NCBI GenBank assembly: GCA_947630845.1
Contig: CANRJB010000017.1
Coordinates: 1 to 57,192 of the forward strand
DNA from: an uncultured Clostridia bacterium
Lineage (GTDB): Bacteria; Bacillota; Clostridia; Oscillospirales; Ruminococcaceae
DNA length: 57,192 bases
Direction of reading: 5' to 3'
Of this stretch, positions 34,881-43,752 are shown piece by piece (position 1 is the first letter of the stretch; each line of letters begins with the position of its first letter). The translations under genes were made by a program, and so were the position numbers. Below the pieces are notes generated by a model. That model worked only from the letters and a program-made list of their open reading frames with translations. It had not been told where the DNA came from and did not search any database.

Positions 34881-35843
34881 TTATTTTCTCCCTTCTTTGT
34901 AATAATTCTCATATGCCCTGATGATATCCTGCACCAGCTTGTGGCGTACCACATCCTTTTCTGTAAAGCGGATGGCAGCGATATCGTCAATATGCTTCAA
35001 TACTTTCAGAGCCTCCACCAGACCGGACTTGCGCTTTTCGGGAAGGTCGATCTGGGTAATATCACCTGTGATGACCATTTTGCTGCCCTCACCGAGACGG
35101 GTGAGAAACATTTTGATCTGTTCAGAGGTGGTGTTCTGTGCCTCATCAAGGATGATGAAGGCATTGTCAAGCGTCCTGCCTCTCATATAGGCAAGAGGGG
35201 CAACTTCTATGATGCCCTTCTCCATATGCCGTGCAAAAGTCTCTGCGCCGAACATATCGAACAGCGCATCATACAGCGGCCGCAGATAGGGGTCTACCTT
35301 GTTTTGCAGATCGCCCGGAAGAAAGCCGAGTTTTTCACCTGCTTCCACAGCAGGACGGGTCAGGATGATCTTCTGCACCTCATGTGCCCTGAATGCACGT
35401 ACAGCAAGTGCAACGGCAAGATAAGTCTTTCCCGTACCGGCAGGACCGACACCGAGCGTGATGGTATGCTGTTTTATGGCGCAGACATAATTTTTTTGTC
35501 CAACGGTTTTCGGACGGACGACCTTGCCGCCCGTTGTGATGCAGATTCCGTCGCCGTCAAGCGAACGCACAGACTCCGCCTCACCATCCTCTACCATAGA
35601 AATAACATAGCGCACTGTCTGCCCGGTAAGCTGCTGTCCCTTATGTGCAAGTTCTTCAAGCAGCCGCAGGGCAGCAGCAGCCTTTTCACATTGCTCTGGT
35701 TCTCCGGCGATGCGCACATCTGTGCCCCGGCAGAACAGTACGACATTATATTCACGCTGTATCGTATTGAGATTTTCATCGCAGCTCCCGAAGATAACAG
35801 GCAAGTCGGATGGTTGTTCAAAGCTGATTATTTTTTCTGACAT
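34881..35843 (-). CDS. phoH: PhoH-family ATPase
   Basis: 320 residues from ATG 35843; a TTG nine codons earlier (35870) is an alternative, and neither has ideal ribosome-site spacing (AAGGAG lies 14 bases before the ATG). An N-terminal KH-like region is followed by the ATPase: Walker A GPAGTGKTYLAVALA near 132 and Walker B AFIILDEAQNTT near 227. PhoH proteins are predicted RNA helicases, regularly encoded with ybeY. First gene of the phoH-ybeY-era-yqzL-recO-mutS2 run. Confidence 0.92.
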   Translation of the reverse strand: MSEKIISFEQPSDLPVIFGSCDENLNTIQREYNVVLFCRGTDVRIAGEPEQCEKAAAALRLLEELAHKGQQLTGQTVRYVISMVEDGEAESVRSLDGDGICITTGGKVVRPKTVGQKNYVCAIKQHTITLGVGPAGTGKTYLAVALAVRAFRAHEVQKIILTRPAVEAGEKLGFLPGDLQNKVDPYLRPLYDALFDMFGAETFARHMEKGIIEVAPLAYMRGRTLDNAFIILDEAQNTTSEQIKMFLTRLGEGSKMVITGDITQIDLPEKRKSGLVEALKVLKHIDDIAAIRFTEKDVVRHKLVQDIIRAYENYYKEGRK

Positions 35844-35885
35844 TGCAGTTCTGGATACTCCTTGGATCAATCATAAGATACCATT

Positions 35886-35914
35886 ATTATACACCATTTC
35901 CCATGCCTTGTCAA
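35886..35914 (-). promoter_or_regulatory. Sigma-A promoter of the phoH operon
   Basis: On the minus strand TTGACA (35914-35909), a 17-bp spacer and TATAAT (35891-35886), both consensus, about 45 bp before the phoH start. Confidence 0.9.
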
Positions 35915-35987
35915 CCTTGGAATTGGCAGTTTTTCCGCATGTAATCAAACTGTAATCAAAGCATAAGATTCGGGGAAGGGAGCATTC

Positions 35988-36053
35988 CATAAAAAAATCC
36001 GTAAATTCCCAAAGTAATTTTCCCTGTGGAATTGACTTTGGAAATTTACGGAT
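35988..36053 (-). terminator. Long terminator after the amidase gene
   Basis: ATCCGTAAATTTCCAAAGT and its partner form a 19-bp stem (one mismatch) around a 19-nt loop, followed on the minus strand by TTTTTTTA. It separates the amidase gene from phoH. Confidence 0.85.
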
Positions 36054-36082
36054 GACGGACAAGTATATCAGCCGCCACGTGC

Positions 36083-36121
36083 GATTTTCTGTCATCCTAT
36101 CAAAACAGATGACAGAAAATC
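36083..36121. repeat. Intergenic palindromic repeat, TGTCATC type
   Basis: GATTTTCTGTCATC and GATGACAGAAAATC form a perfect 14-bp stem with an 11-nt loop, then CAGTATTAG. On the minus strand it carries the ATACTGATTTTCTG edge seen at 17880 and 49151. Confidence 0.75.
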
Positions 36122-36125
36122 AGTA

Positions 36126-38180
36126 TTAGTCAGCCATGTCAAAGTATTCCGCCAACAGCTCAGCTTCCGCTTCTGCCATACGCTTGACATTGTCATCATT
36201 GAGCAGCCATTCTGTTGCACGGCGGTTTGTGTGGTAGCTGTGTTCCAGCAGAATACCCGGTGTGCCTACCTTTGCTGCACCCCACAGTACGCTGTACCAG
36301 TCTCCGTCCTTACCCTGACGTTTCCAGATCTTACCACCCTGATTGGTTTCCATGACTTCTGCCACTTTATCTGCAAGCATCTGCCCCAGTTCATCTGTAA
36401 CGCCGCTGACCTGACAGCAGGCAAGGGGGGCATCGATCGATTCTACACCGCAGGCATTGCTGTGCAGACTCAGAAACAGATCACAGCCTTCTGATGTATA
36501 ACCACGTGCTGACAGTCCGAGGTCGGTGTCCTTGTCCTCTCTGGTCGTGATGACCTCAATGCCGTAGCTTTCAAGAGCTTCTTTCAGATAGAGATGGATC
36601 TTCCATGTGAAATCAGACTCCCAGTAAGCATCATTGACCGGGCTGTGGTTATACTTTGCATAGTGCCCTGCATCCAGACAGATCTTGACCGGATCATAGA
36701 CACCGTCAGCGTTGAAGTGGTAGATCGTTCCGTCCATCGTGACCTTGCCGGTCAGCATGTAGCCGTCTTCATCGAAATAATATTGCTCACTGTTGATATC
36801 CTGCCAGCCGAAGAGCTGCTTGCCGTCCTCATTGAAATAGCAGGTACCGCTGCTCATCGGCACAAAGCCGACAGCCATCTTGCCGCTGATCTCATCAAGA
36901 TAGATCTCGCCATTTCCGAAATCCTGCCAGCCAAAAAGCTGCTTGCCGTCCTCAGTGAAGTAGTAGATACCGCCATCGATCTCCGTCCTGCCGGTTGCCA
37001 TCAGACCACTCTCATCGAAGTAGAGTCTCTCTCCCTCTACATTCTGCCATGAAGTCAGCAGCACGCCGTTTTCATCTGCATACCGTGTCCCGTCAGGGCA
37101 ATTCAGGATGCCGCCTGTCTGGAGCGAACCATTTTCATTAAAATAATACACATCACCGTTAATCGTGGTCACACCGAACGCCTGCTTACCGGTCTGTTCA
37201 TCAAAATGATATATCCCGTCGCCGACATCGAGCCAGCCTGTCACCATTGCACCGTCAGGAGCAAAGAAATAGGTATCATCCTCAAATTCAACATAGCCTG
37301 TCTGAAGCTCGCCCTCATCGTTAAAATAATATGTATCACCATCCAGATCTTCCCAGCCCTTGACGAGGGTATAATCATTGTCTGCATAGTAGGTCGCAGT
37401 TTCCGTTCTGATCCAGTCTGTCTGGAGGTTACCGCTGGCATCGGCATAATACTGACCACAGCCAAGAGGATATAAATCATCACCTGCACCGAGTCTGGAA
37501 ATATAAACCAGCATCTCCGCAGCATCGGAGGTATTGATTGCGCCATTATTGTCAATGTCGCTGATCTGATCTGCCTCATAGCCGGTCGTGATGATCTCGG
37601 AATTTTGCTGAAGGATCACATCCTCCGGGGTACTTCCGGTTGCACCAGCCTGTGCAGTTGCTACAAGGATGAGGGCAGCATCTTCAGAGCTGACAGTACC
37701 GTCACCATTGAGATCACCTTTGATGTAATCCGTTTCGACAGAAAAGCGACCTGTCATTTTTTCGCCTTCGACCAGATAGGACATTGTGCCGTCTGCTGCC
37801 TTGACAAAACCGTTTGGTGTTTCAGAAGGCGTTGCAGAAAGTGAAAGTGTGATCTTGCGGACATCCAGTGATGCACCGACAAGGTCATTGGGTGCGGATT
37901 GTAAATTATCAGGAGTTGTCTCAGAGGGTTCTTCTGCATCTGTCTGTACAGTTTCTGTGGTCTGTGTAGTTTCCGTCATGGCAGTTGTTTCTTCCGCAGC
38001 CGTTGTTTCTGTTTCAGCGGCTGCTTCCGTCACGTCTGTAGTCTCGGTTTCGAGCGCAGTCGTTTCGGTCTGTACCGCCTCTGTGGCAGGCTGTACCTCT
38101 TCTGCCGATGTGCTGAGTACTGTTCCGCTGCAAAAAACAAGGCAGCTCAGGAGAATACCCATCAGTTTCGGTTGTTTCAA
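36126..38180 (-). CDS. Secreted N-acetylmuramoyl-L-alanine amidase with dockerin and wall-binding repeats
   Basis: 684 residues from TTG 38180, chosen because GAGGTG lies six bases upstream and a signal peptide (KQPKLMGILLSCLVFCSG) follows at once; a longer TTG start (38216) is less likely. Next come a Thr/Glu-rich linker (to about 105), a dockerin-like pair of calcium loops (DLNGDGTVSSEDA; DIDNNGAINTSDA), about twelve wall-binding repeats (YYFNEDGKQLFGW type) and an Amidase_3 domain (last 180 residues) with zinc and catalytic residues in CLDAGH, SLHSNA and LLEHSYHTN. It cleaves peptide stems from glycan strands. A dockerin on an amidase is uncommon and suggests docking on a cohesin surface protein. 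Confidence 0.87.
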   Translation of the reverse strand: MKQPKLMGILLSCLVFCSGTVLSTSAEEVQPATEAVQTETTALETETTDVTEAAAETETTAAEETTAMTETTQTTETVQTDAEEPSETTPDNLQSAPNDLVGASLDVRKITLSLSATPSETPNGFVKAADGTMSYLVEGEKMTGRFSVETDYIKGDLNGDGTVSSEDAALILVATAQAGATGSTPEDVILQQNSEIITTGYEADQISDIDNNGAINTSDAAEMLVYISRLGAGDDLYPLGCGQYYADASGNLQTDWIRTETATYYADNDYTLVKGWEDLDGDTYYFNDEGELQTGYVEFEDDTYFFAPDGAMVTGWLDVGDGIYHFDEQTGKQAFGVTTINGDVYYFNENGSLQTGGILNCPDGTRYADENGVLLTSWQNVEGERLYFDESGLMATGRTEIDGGIYYFTEDGKQLFGWQDFGNGEIYLDEISGKMAVGFVPMSSGTCYFNEDGKQLFGWQDINSEQYYFDEDGYMLTGKVTMDGTIYHFNADGVYDPVKICLDAGHYAKYNHSPVNDAYWESDFTWKIHLYLKEALESYGIEVITTREDKDTDLGLSARGYTSEGCDLFLSLHSNACGVESIDAPLACCQVSGVTDELGQMLADKVAEVMETNQGGKIWKRQGKDGDWYSVLWGAAKVGTPGILLEHSYHTNRRATEWLLNDDNVKRMAEAEAELLAEYFDMAD

Positions 38181-38281
38181 ACTATTCACCTCATTTAAAA
38201 ATTCATGTTGGAGCAATGACTGCCGGAAAATATGGATAATGCATTCATTTTCTCCAAGTTTTACAAATTGGTTACAAATCT

Positions 38282-38310
38282 ATGATACCATAATTATTGA
38301 TATCTGTCAA
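38282..38310 (-). promoter_or_regulatory. Sigma-A promoter of the amidase gene
   Basis: On the minus strand TTGACA (38310-38305), a 17-bp spacer and TATCAT (38287-38282), about 100 bp before the start codon. Confidence 0.75.
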
Positions 38311-38394
38311 GAGTTTTCCGGAAATTTGTACATTTTGCACAATGTCATGAAGAACAACAAACATACACCCCATCGTTTTTCGTGTTCTCATTCT

Positions 38395-38434
38395 CATTTT
38401 CTGTCATCCTGCCCTGACAGGATGACGGGAAAAT
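38395..38434. repeat. Intergenic palindromic repeat, GTCATCCTG type
   Basis: CATTTTCTGTCATCCTG and CAGGATGACGGGAAAATG pair (short asymmetric bulge), followed by CCTGCGGCGGCGG where other units have GCCTGCTGTGCAGGC. It lies between the divergent amidase and greA promoters. Confidence 0.7.
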
Positions 38435-38499
38435 GCCTGCGGCGGCGGTCATCGGTCCGCTGACTTTGCCATCAGATTGAAAGAGATGCGGCAGATACT

Positions 38500-38528
38500 T
38501 GACATTTGCTGAAAAATATACTATAATA
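38500..38528 (+). promoter_or_regulatory. Sigma-A promoter of greA-lysS
   Basis: TTGACA (38500-38505), a 17-bp spacer and TATAAT (38523-38528): both boxes at consensus. Confidence 0.92.
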
Positions 38529-38534
38529 GTAAAG

Positions 38535-38762
38535 AACTGCCTTGCAGAAGAGTCCGGAACAGAGTTTCCGGCTCTTGATATTGTTTCCTGACACAGCGGC
38601 AGATAACGCTGTTCAGGAGCGGATGCCGTTGGTATCCGCTGTTTCGCAGTGCAAAATCCGTCTTATGCGTCCCTCTATGCTGCCGCTGATATCGGCTTTA
38701 TCCGCAGGAAAACAGGAGAGGACAGCATAAAATCGTCTGATCTGGTAAAGGAGTCATCATTT
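38535..38762 (+). other. Long structured 5' leader of greA
   Basis: About 228 nt of leader. It holds a hairpin pairing AAGAGTCCGGAAC with GTTTCCGGCTCTT (with a bulge, 38548-38576), a small CAGCG/CGCTG hairpin, and AGCGGAT/ATCCGCT (38617-38640). It does not match a T-box (no TGGNACC element) or a riboswitch I recognise. AAGGAG before ATG 38763 is the greA ribosome site. Confidence 0.45.
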
Positions 38763-39242
38763 ATGGAAAAGAAGAAGATGTCCCGGGAAGGCTTTGAAAG
38801 TCTGAAAGCACAGCTAAGTAATCTTATCACCGTACAGCGTCCTGAGATCGCCGCAAAACTGAAAGAAGCACGTTCCTATGGCGACCTCTCCGAGAATGCA
38901 GAGTATGATGAAGCAAAACGTGAGCAGCGTGATCTGGAGACAATGATCGCTGAGCTGCAATATACCATTGACAATGCAGAAGTCGTGGAAGATGACAGCA
39001 TTTCTCTGGATGAGATCGGCATCGGCGTAGTCATGAAGATCCGTAAGGTCGGCAGCGAGAAAATCGAACAGCTCAAGATCGTCGGCACGAATGAAGTCAA
39101 TTTTCTGGAGCATAAGATCTCCGATGAGTCCCCTATCGGCAAAGCTGCCATGCACAAGAAAATCGGCGATATCTTTATCGTAGAAGCACCTGCCGGCGAG
39201 ATTCGCTATGAGGTGCTGGGAATTGCAAGAGAAATGGAGTAA
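38763..39242 (+). CDS. greA: Transcription elongation factor GreA
   Basis: 159 residues from ATG 38763, preceded by AAGGAG. The N-terminal coiled coil reads GFESLKAQLSNL and RSYGDLSENAEYDEAKREQ, with the acidic tip D-L-S-E-N-A-E-Y-D that enters the RNA polymerase secondary channel; the C-terminal FKBP-like domain ends with GEIRYEVLGI. GreA restarts backtracked polymerase by stimulating transcript cleavage. Eight bases separate it from lysS, a frequent pairing in Firmicutes. Confidence 0.95.
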   Translation: MEKKKMSREGFESLKAQLSNLITVQRPEIAAKLKEARSYGDLSENAEYDEAKREQRDLETMIAELQYTIDNAEVVEDDSISLDEIGIGVVMKIRKVGSEKIEQLKIVGTNEVNFLEHKISDESPIGKAAMHKKIGDIFIVEAPAGEIRYEVLGIAREME

Positions 39243-39250
39243 GTGAGAGT

Positions 39251-40843
39251 ATGCAGGAAGAACAGAACACACAGGAAACAATAGATTCTACCAATTACCG
39301 GCAGATCCGCCTTGACAAGCTCAATGCCATGAAGGCGGAAGGCTGCGACCCCTTCACACGCACAAGCTATCCGGTCAATTTCAAGAATGCACAGCTTCGT
39401 GTCTTTTATGAGCAGGAGGAGTGTAAGGTGATGGAAGCTGCCGGTGAGGATGAGGAACAGAAGAAGGCAGGACTTGACAGGATCGCAGAAACCACTGTCC
39501 GCATTGCCGGACGTATTATGAGCTGGCGGAAAATGGGCAAGGCACATTTTATTGACGTGCGTGACGATTCGGACAGAATGCAGGTCTATGTGCGGATGAA
39601 CGACATCGGCAAAGAGGAATTTGAGGCATTCAGGAAGTGGGACATCGGCGACATCATCGGCGTGGAGGGCTATGTGTTCCGGACGATGAAGGGAGAGATC
39701 TCGGTACATGCAAGAAGCGTGACCCTGCTCTCCAAGTCGCTTCTGCCCCTGCCGGAGAAGTGGCATGGACTCAAAGATCAGGATATGCGCTACCGGCAGC
39801 GTTACCTCGACCTCATCTGCAATCCGCAGGTCAAGGATACCTTTATCAAGCGCAGCCAGATCATGCGTGAAATACGCAGCTATCTGGACGGCGCAGGCTA
39901 TGTGGAGGTAGACACACCCGTGCTGCTCCCGATTGAGATCGGTGCGGCAGCAAAGCCGTTTGTCACCCATCATAATACGCTCCATATGGATATGTATCTG
40001 CGTATTGAGACTGAGCTGAACCTGAAGCGTCTGATCGTGGGAGGTTTTGACAAGGTGTATGAAGTCGGCAGAATTTTCCGCAACGAGGGCATGGATCCCT
40101 CCCACAACCCGGAATTTACAACCGTTGAGATGTATCAGGCATATACTGATTACAAGGGCATGATGGATCTGATCGAAAATATGTACCGGACGATCACCCT
40201 GAATGTCTGCGGCACAGATACTGTGACCTATCAGGGGACAGAAATTGCCATTGGCAAGCCATGGAAGCGCATGACGATGGCAGAGGCTGTAAAGGAATAT
40301 GCAGGTGTAGACTACAATAACTGGGTGACCGATGAGGATGCACGTGCATGTGCAAAGGAAAAGGGCGTTACAGTGGAGGAAGGCAAGAATGCCACAAAGG
40401 GACATGTACTGATTGCCTTCTTTGATGCATTTGTGGAGGAAAAGCTCATCCAGCCGACCATCATTTATGATTATCCGGTGGAAAATTCTCCGCTTGCTAA
40501 GAGAAAGCCTGATGATCCGGCATTTACGGAACGATTTGAATATTTCATGTACGCCCGTGAGATGGGTAATGCCTTTTCTGAGCTGAACGACCCGATCGAC
40601 CAGAAGGAACGCTTTGAACGGCAGGTGGCTGCTAAGCGTGCGCAGGGCAACACGAATTGTGAAGTAGATGAGGACTATGTGACCGCACTGGAATACGGTC
40701 TGCCTCCGACGGGTGGTCTGGGATTTGGTGTGGACAGACTTGTGATGCTGCTGACGGACAGCCCGTCCATCCGGGATGTGCTGCTGTTCCCCACAATGAA
40801 GCCTGTCAGACAGGGACAACAGGAAACTGAAAATGAGACATAA
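39251..40843 (+). CDS. lysS: Lysyl-tRNA synthetase, class II
   Basis: 530 residues. An N-terminal OB-fold anticodon-binding domain (RIAGRIMSWRKMGKAHFIDVRD, short form GRIMSWRKMGKAHF) is followed by the class II core: motif 2 VGRIFRNEGMDPSHNPEF and motif 3 GLPPTGGLGFGVDRLVMLL. It charges tRNA-Lys. The start GTG/ATG choice is settled by AGTGAGAG and a normal N-terminus at ATG 39251. Co-transcribed with greA and the following membrane protein. Confidence 0.95.
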   Translation: MQEEQNTQETIDSTNYRQIRLDKLNAMKAEGCDPFTRTSYPVNFKNAQLRVFYEQEECKVMEAAGEDEEQKKAGLDRIAETTVRIAGRIMSWRKMGKAHFIDVRDDSDRMQVYVRMNDIGKEEFEAFRKWDIGDIIGVEGYVFRTMKGEISVHARSVTLLSKSLLPLPEKWHGLKDQDMRYRQRYLDLICNPQVKDTFIKRSQIMREIRSYLDGAGYVEVDTPVLLPIEIGAAAKPFVTHHNTLHMDMYLRIETELNLKRLIVGGFDKVYEVGRIFRNEGMDPSHNPEFTTVEMYQAYTDYKGMMDLIENMYRTITLNVCGTDTVTYQGTEIAIGKPWKRMTMAEAVKEYAGVDYNNWVTDEDARACAKEKGVTVEEGKNATKGHVLIAFFDAFVEEKLIQPTIIYDYPVENSPLAKRKPDDPAFTERFEYFMYAREMGNAFSELNDPIDQKERFERQVAAKRAQGNTNCEVDEDYVTALEYGLPPTGGLGFGVDRLVMLLTDSPSIRDVLLFPTMKPVRQGQQETENET

Positions 40844-40863
40844 GCTCGCACAGGAGGGCTGAC

Positions 40864-41724
40864 ATGTCAAAAGAAAAAAAGAATACGATCCATGCCGAAA
40901 ACATGGCAGAAAAGCAGCGTAAGCAAAAAGAAGAACAGGCAGTTCTTGCCCGGAAACAGGAAGAAGAAGCCCGCAAAGCCTATGAAGAACAGCTTCGGCA
41001 GGAAAAGCTGGAGCTGATTCGCCTGAAACAGGGTGTCATTGAAGAGAGCACAACCATACACGAGGAAACGCCGGAATTGCAGAAGCATTCCATCTGGCAG
41101 AGGATCGGAAATTTTTTCTATCACAATAAATGGTGGCTATGGCTTGCCTGTTTCTTTGTATTTCTGGTGGGGTATCTGGTGTGGCAGATTGTCACAACAG
41201 TGCATCCGGATCTGATCGTGCTGTTGGTAGTAGACGATGATACGCTCAATTATGGATACAATGCGTCGATGTGTGAGTTGTTCAGGCAATACACGGAGGA
41301 TGTCAACGGTGACGGCAAGGTCGTTGCAGAGGTCTACTACATGCCGGCATCGGAGCGGATTTCTGAAAATGACGGCTACACAGGCGATATGACAAAGCTG
41401 TTTGCTGAATTTCAGATTTCGGAGGCAGTGATCGTGATCTCAGATGCGGATGCGGACAAATATATTGTGCCGGACAGCACGCTGTATGATCTGGAGGCAG
41501 ATTTCGGGCAGTATGCACAGACGGACAAAATGCGGTTCTATCTGTCTGATACAGACTTTGCAAATGACATCGGCTGGACGGAAGGAAAATTAGATGAGGA
41601 TATTTACATCGGTATCCGTTCTGTACGCAAGACAATGGATTCTGAAGAGGAGATGCAGGAGGTCTTTGACAACTGCTATCCGGTGCTGAAACAATTCATT
41701 ACCCATTATGGAACACAGAAATGA
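40864..41724 (+). CDS. Single-pass membrane protein with charged N-terminal coiled coil
   Basis: 286 residues, not recognised. Residues 1-58 are Lys/Glu/Gln-rich and predicted as a cytoplasmic coiled coil, residues 89-111 form one membrane helix, and the rest (112-286) is acidic and extracytoplasmic, with DVNGDGKVVAEVYY resembling a short calcium-binding loop. No signal peptidase site is seen. It follows lysS by 20 bp with GGAGGG before its ATG and ends at a strong terminator, so it closes the greA-lysS unit. Function unknown. Confidence 0.72.
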   Translation: MSKEKKNTIHAENMAEKQRKQKEEQAVLARKQEEEARKAYEEQLRQEKLELIRLKQGVIEESTTIHEETPELQKHSIWQRIGNFFYHNKWWLWLACFFVFLVGYLVWQIVTTVHPDLIVLLVVDDDTLNYGYNASMCELFRQYTEDVNGDGKVVAEVYYMPASERISENDGYTGDMTKLFAEFQISEAVIVISDADADKYIVPDSTLYDLEADFGQYAQTDKMRFYLSDTDFANDIGWTEGKLDEDIYIGIRSVRKTMDSEEEMQEVFDNCYPVLKQFITHYGTQK

Positions 41725-41727
41725 AAA

Positions 41728-41755
41728 CATCCCTCACCGATTCCGGTGAGGGATG
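41728..41755. terminator. Shared terminator between convergent units
   Basis: CATCCCTCACCG and CGGTGAGGGATG form a 12-bp stem with a 4-nt loop, followed by CCTTTATG. It can end both the greA-lysS unit and, read the other way (TTTTCAT), the polyamine operon. Confidence 0.82.
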
Positions 41756-41758
41756 CCT

Positions 41759-42637
41759 TTATGTTTCAGAGAGGACAGTGTAACATTCCGGTCGTCTGTC
41801 CCGGAACAGTCCCCATTCAAGCCGTGCCTGTGCAATGGCATCGAGGTCATAGACTGCCGTCAGAACAGCATCCTGATCTCGCTCTGCCTGCGTCAGGACT
41901 GCACCTGTTTCATCCGTCAGAAAGGAGGAACCGTAGAATTGCAGCCCGGAGCTTTGGTTTCCATTTTCAGGACAGGGATATACCTCTTCGAGTCCATAGC
42001 GGTTTGCAGCAATGACCGGGACAATATTGGCTGCGGCATGTCCCTGCATCGTCCTGCGCCAATGCGGCATACTGTCCACATCCAGTATGGGTTCCGAACC
42101 GATGGCAGTCGGGTAAAACAGCAGCTCTGCACCATGCAGTACCATTGCCCTTGCCGTCTCCGGAAACCACTGATCCCAACAGATGCCAACTCCGATTCTG
42201 CCAAAAGCCGTATCCCACACCCTGAATCCGGTGTTTCCGGGGGTGAAATAGAATTTTTCCTGATAATAATGGTCATCCGGGATATGTGTTTTCCGGTATA
42301 CACCGAGAATCTGCCCGTCAGCATCAATCACGGCAACGGAATTGAACAGCGTGCAGCCGTCCTTTTCATAGAAGCTCACCGGAATGACAACATGCAGCGC
42401 AGCCGCTGCCTTCTGAAAATGCCGCACGGCATCATTTTCCTCTGTCGATCTGGCATAGGCATAATACGCATACTGCCGCTCCTGACAGAAATACTGCCGC
42501 TCAAACAACTCCGGCAGCAGGATGATATTTGCTCCTTTTTCCGCAGCTTTCCGGACAAGGGCATCGGCACGGCTGATATTCTCCTGTACATCACGGCTGC
42601 ACTGCATCTGGACAGCAGCGATCGTTACATTTCGCAT
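41759..42637 (-). CDS. aguB: N-carbamoylputrescine amidase
   Basis: 292 residues from ATG 42637 (AAGGAGTG upstream). Nitrilase-superfamily enzyme with catalytic Glu43 (LLPELFE), Lys116 (YRKTHIP) and Cys153 (GICWDQWFPE). It converts N-carbamoylputrescine to putrescine, CO2 and ammonia, the third step from arginine. It is the last gene of the operon and overlaps aguA by 13 bp. Confidence 0.95.
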   Translation of the reverse strand: MRNVTIAAVQMQCSRDVQENISRADALVRKAAEKGANIILLPELFERQYFCQERQYAYYAYARSTEENDAVRHFQKAAAALHVVIPVSFYEKDGCTLFNSVAVIDADGQILGVYRKTHIPDDHYYQEKFYFTPGNTGFRVWDTAFGRIGVGICWDQWFPETARAMVLHGAELLFYPTAIGSEPILDVDSMPHWRRTMQGHAAANIVPVIAANRYGLEEVYPCPENGNQSSGLQFYGSSFLTDETGAVLTQAERDQDAVLTAVYDLDAIAQARLEWGLFRDRRPECYTVLSET

Positions 42638-43752
42638 AGATTCACTCCTTCCGGGATCTGTTGGGTAAGACAGTGGATGTTGCCGCCGCCAAGCAATAGC
42701 TCCCTTGCCGGTATCGGCACGATGCGGCGGTCTGTCCATTGCTGCATCAGAGAGACAGCTAAAGCATCGCTCTCTGCATTTGTTCCACCAAACTGGGGGA
42801 GTAACACGGAGCGATTCGTAAAATAAAAATTAACATAGGATGCCGCCAATCGTTCACCGATCTCCCTGACATCCTCCCCCTCCGCAAACTCAAATCCCTG
42901 TAGATCCGCTTCCGTGATGCAGACAGGGTGTTCAGGGATGGGCAGCTTGTGGACAATAACATGCCGACCTTTTGCATCAGTCTGTGAAACAAGTGCTTCG
43001 TAGGATGCATGGGACAGGGCATACTGAGGATCTTCTTCATCCTCCGTCCATGCAAGCACCACTTCCCCCGGACACAGAAAGACACACATATTATCCACAT
43101 GTTCGTTTGTCTCGTCGTTGTAAATACCACGTGGCAGCCAGATCACCTTCTCACCGCCAAGATAATCGCAGAGCATCTGTGAAATGCATGTCCGGTTCAG
43201 GTGGGGATTACGCCCCTTGCTGAGCAGACAGCTTGCAGTTGTCAGGATCGTACCCTGTCCATCGGAATGGATCGAGCCGCCCTCCAGTACAAAATGCTGT
43301 GCATCATAACAGGGAATGCCGATTTCCTGACATAGTGCAGATGCCAATGCATTGTCCTGTGCATAGTCTGCATACAGTCCATCAACAGCACCACCCCATG
43401 CGTTGAATTTCCAGTCAATACCACGCACCTCACCGCTTGCATTCCGGACAAAAGTCGGGGCAGTATCCCTTGCCCATGCATCATCATTCGGAATGGTAAG
43501 AATGCGGACATTGGGAATGTTTTTCAGCAGAGAAACTGCCCTGTCGTGCATCCGCCTGCTGACGAGCAGATACAGTGTCTCCTCGGCAGCAATGGTTCTG
43601 TAGATCCTGAGGAATGCCGGCAGTGCCGGTCCTGCATTGTGATGCCATGAGCCGGGACGTTCAGGAAAGATCATAATTGTACCATGATGTGGTTCAAATT
43701 CTCCCGGCATACGAAACCCGTCATTTTTGGGCAGAGTACATAATTTTGTCAT
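42625..43752 (-). CDS. aguA: Agmatine deiminase
   Basis: 375 residues. Guanidine-modifying enzyme with the hallmark LLGGGNIHCLTQQ, catalytic Cys361, and DDAWARDTAPTFV and LEGGSIHSDGQGT further upstream. It converts agmatine to N-carbamoylputrescine and ammonia. The start overlaps nspC by 4 bp (ATGA), the end overlaps aguB. This gives the agmatine branch to putrescine, avoiding ornithine decarboxylase. Confidence 0.96.
   Translation of the reverse strand: MTKLCTLPKNDGFRMPGEFEPHHGTIMIFPERPGSWHHNAGPALPAFLRIYRTIAAEETLYLLVSRRMHDRAVSLLKNIPNVRILTIPNDDAWARDTAPTFVRNASGEVRGIDWKFNAWGGAVDGLYADYAQDNALASALCQEIGIPCYDAQHFVLEGGSIHSDGQGTILTTASCLLSKGRNPHLNRTCISQMLCDYLGGEKVIWLPRGIYNDETNEHVDNMCVFLCPGEVVLAWTEDEEDPQYALSHASYEALVSQTDAKGRHVIVHKLPIPEHPVCITEADLQGFEFAEGEDVREIGERLAASYVNFYFTNRSVLLPQFGGTNAESDALAVSLMQQWTDRRIVPIPARELLLGGGNIHCLTQQIPEGVNLCEM

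Noticed and set aside
38535-39250. T-box or lysine riboswitch before greA-lysS, or a T-box before tyrS
   Set aside because: No T-box consensus or lysine-box landmarks; the tyrS leader is only about 30 nt.
39206-40870. A 554-codon minus-strand frame opposite lysS
   Set aside because: It is fully covered by unmistakable lysS; the product is rich in His and Cys with no motif, as expected of an antisense shadow.
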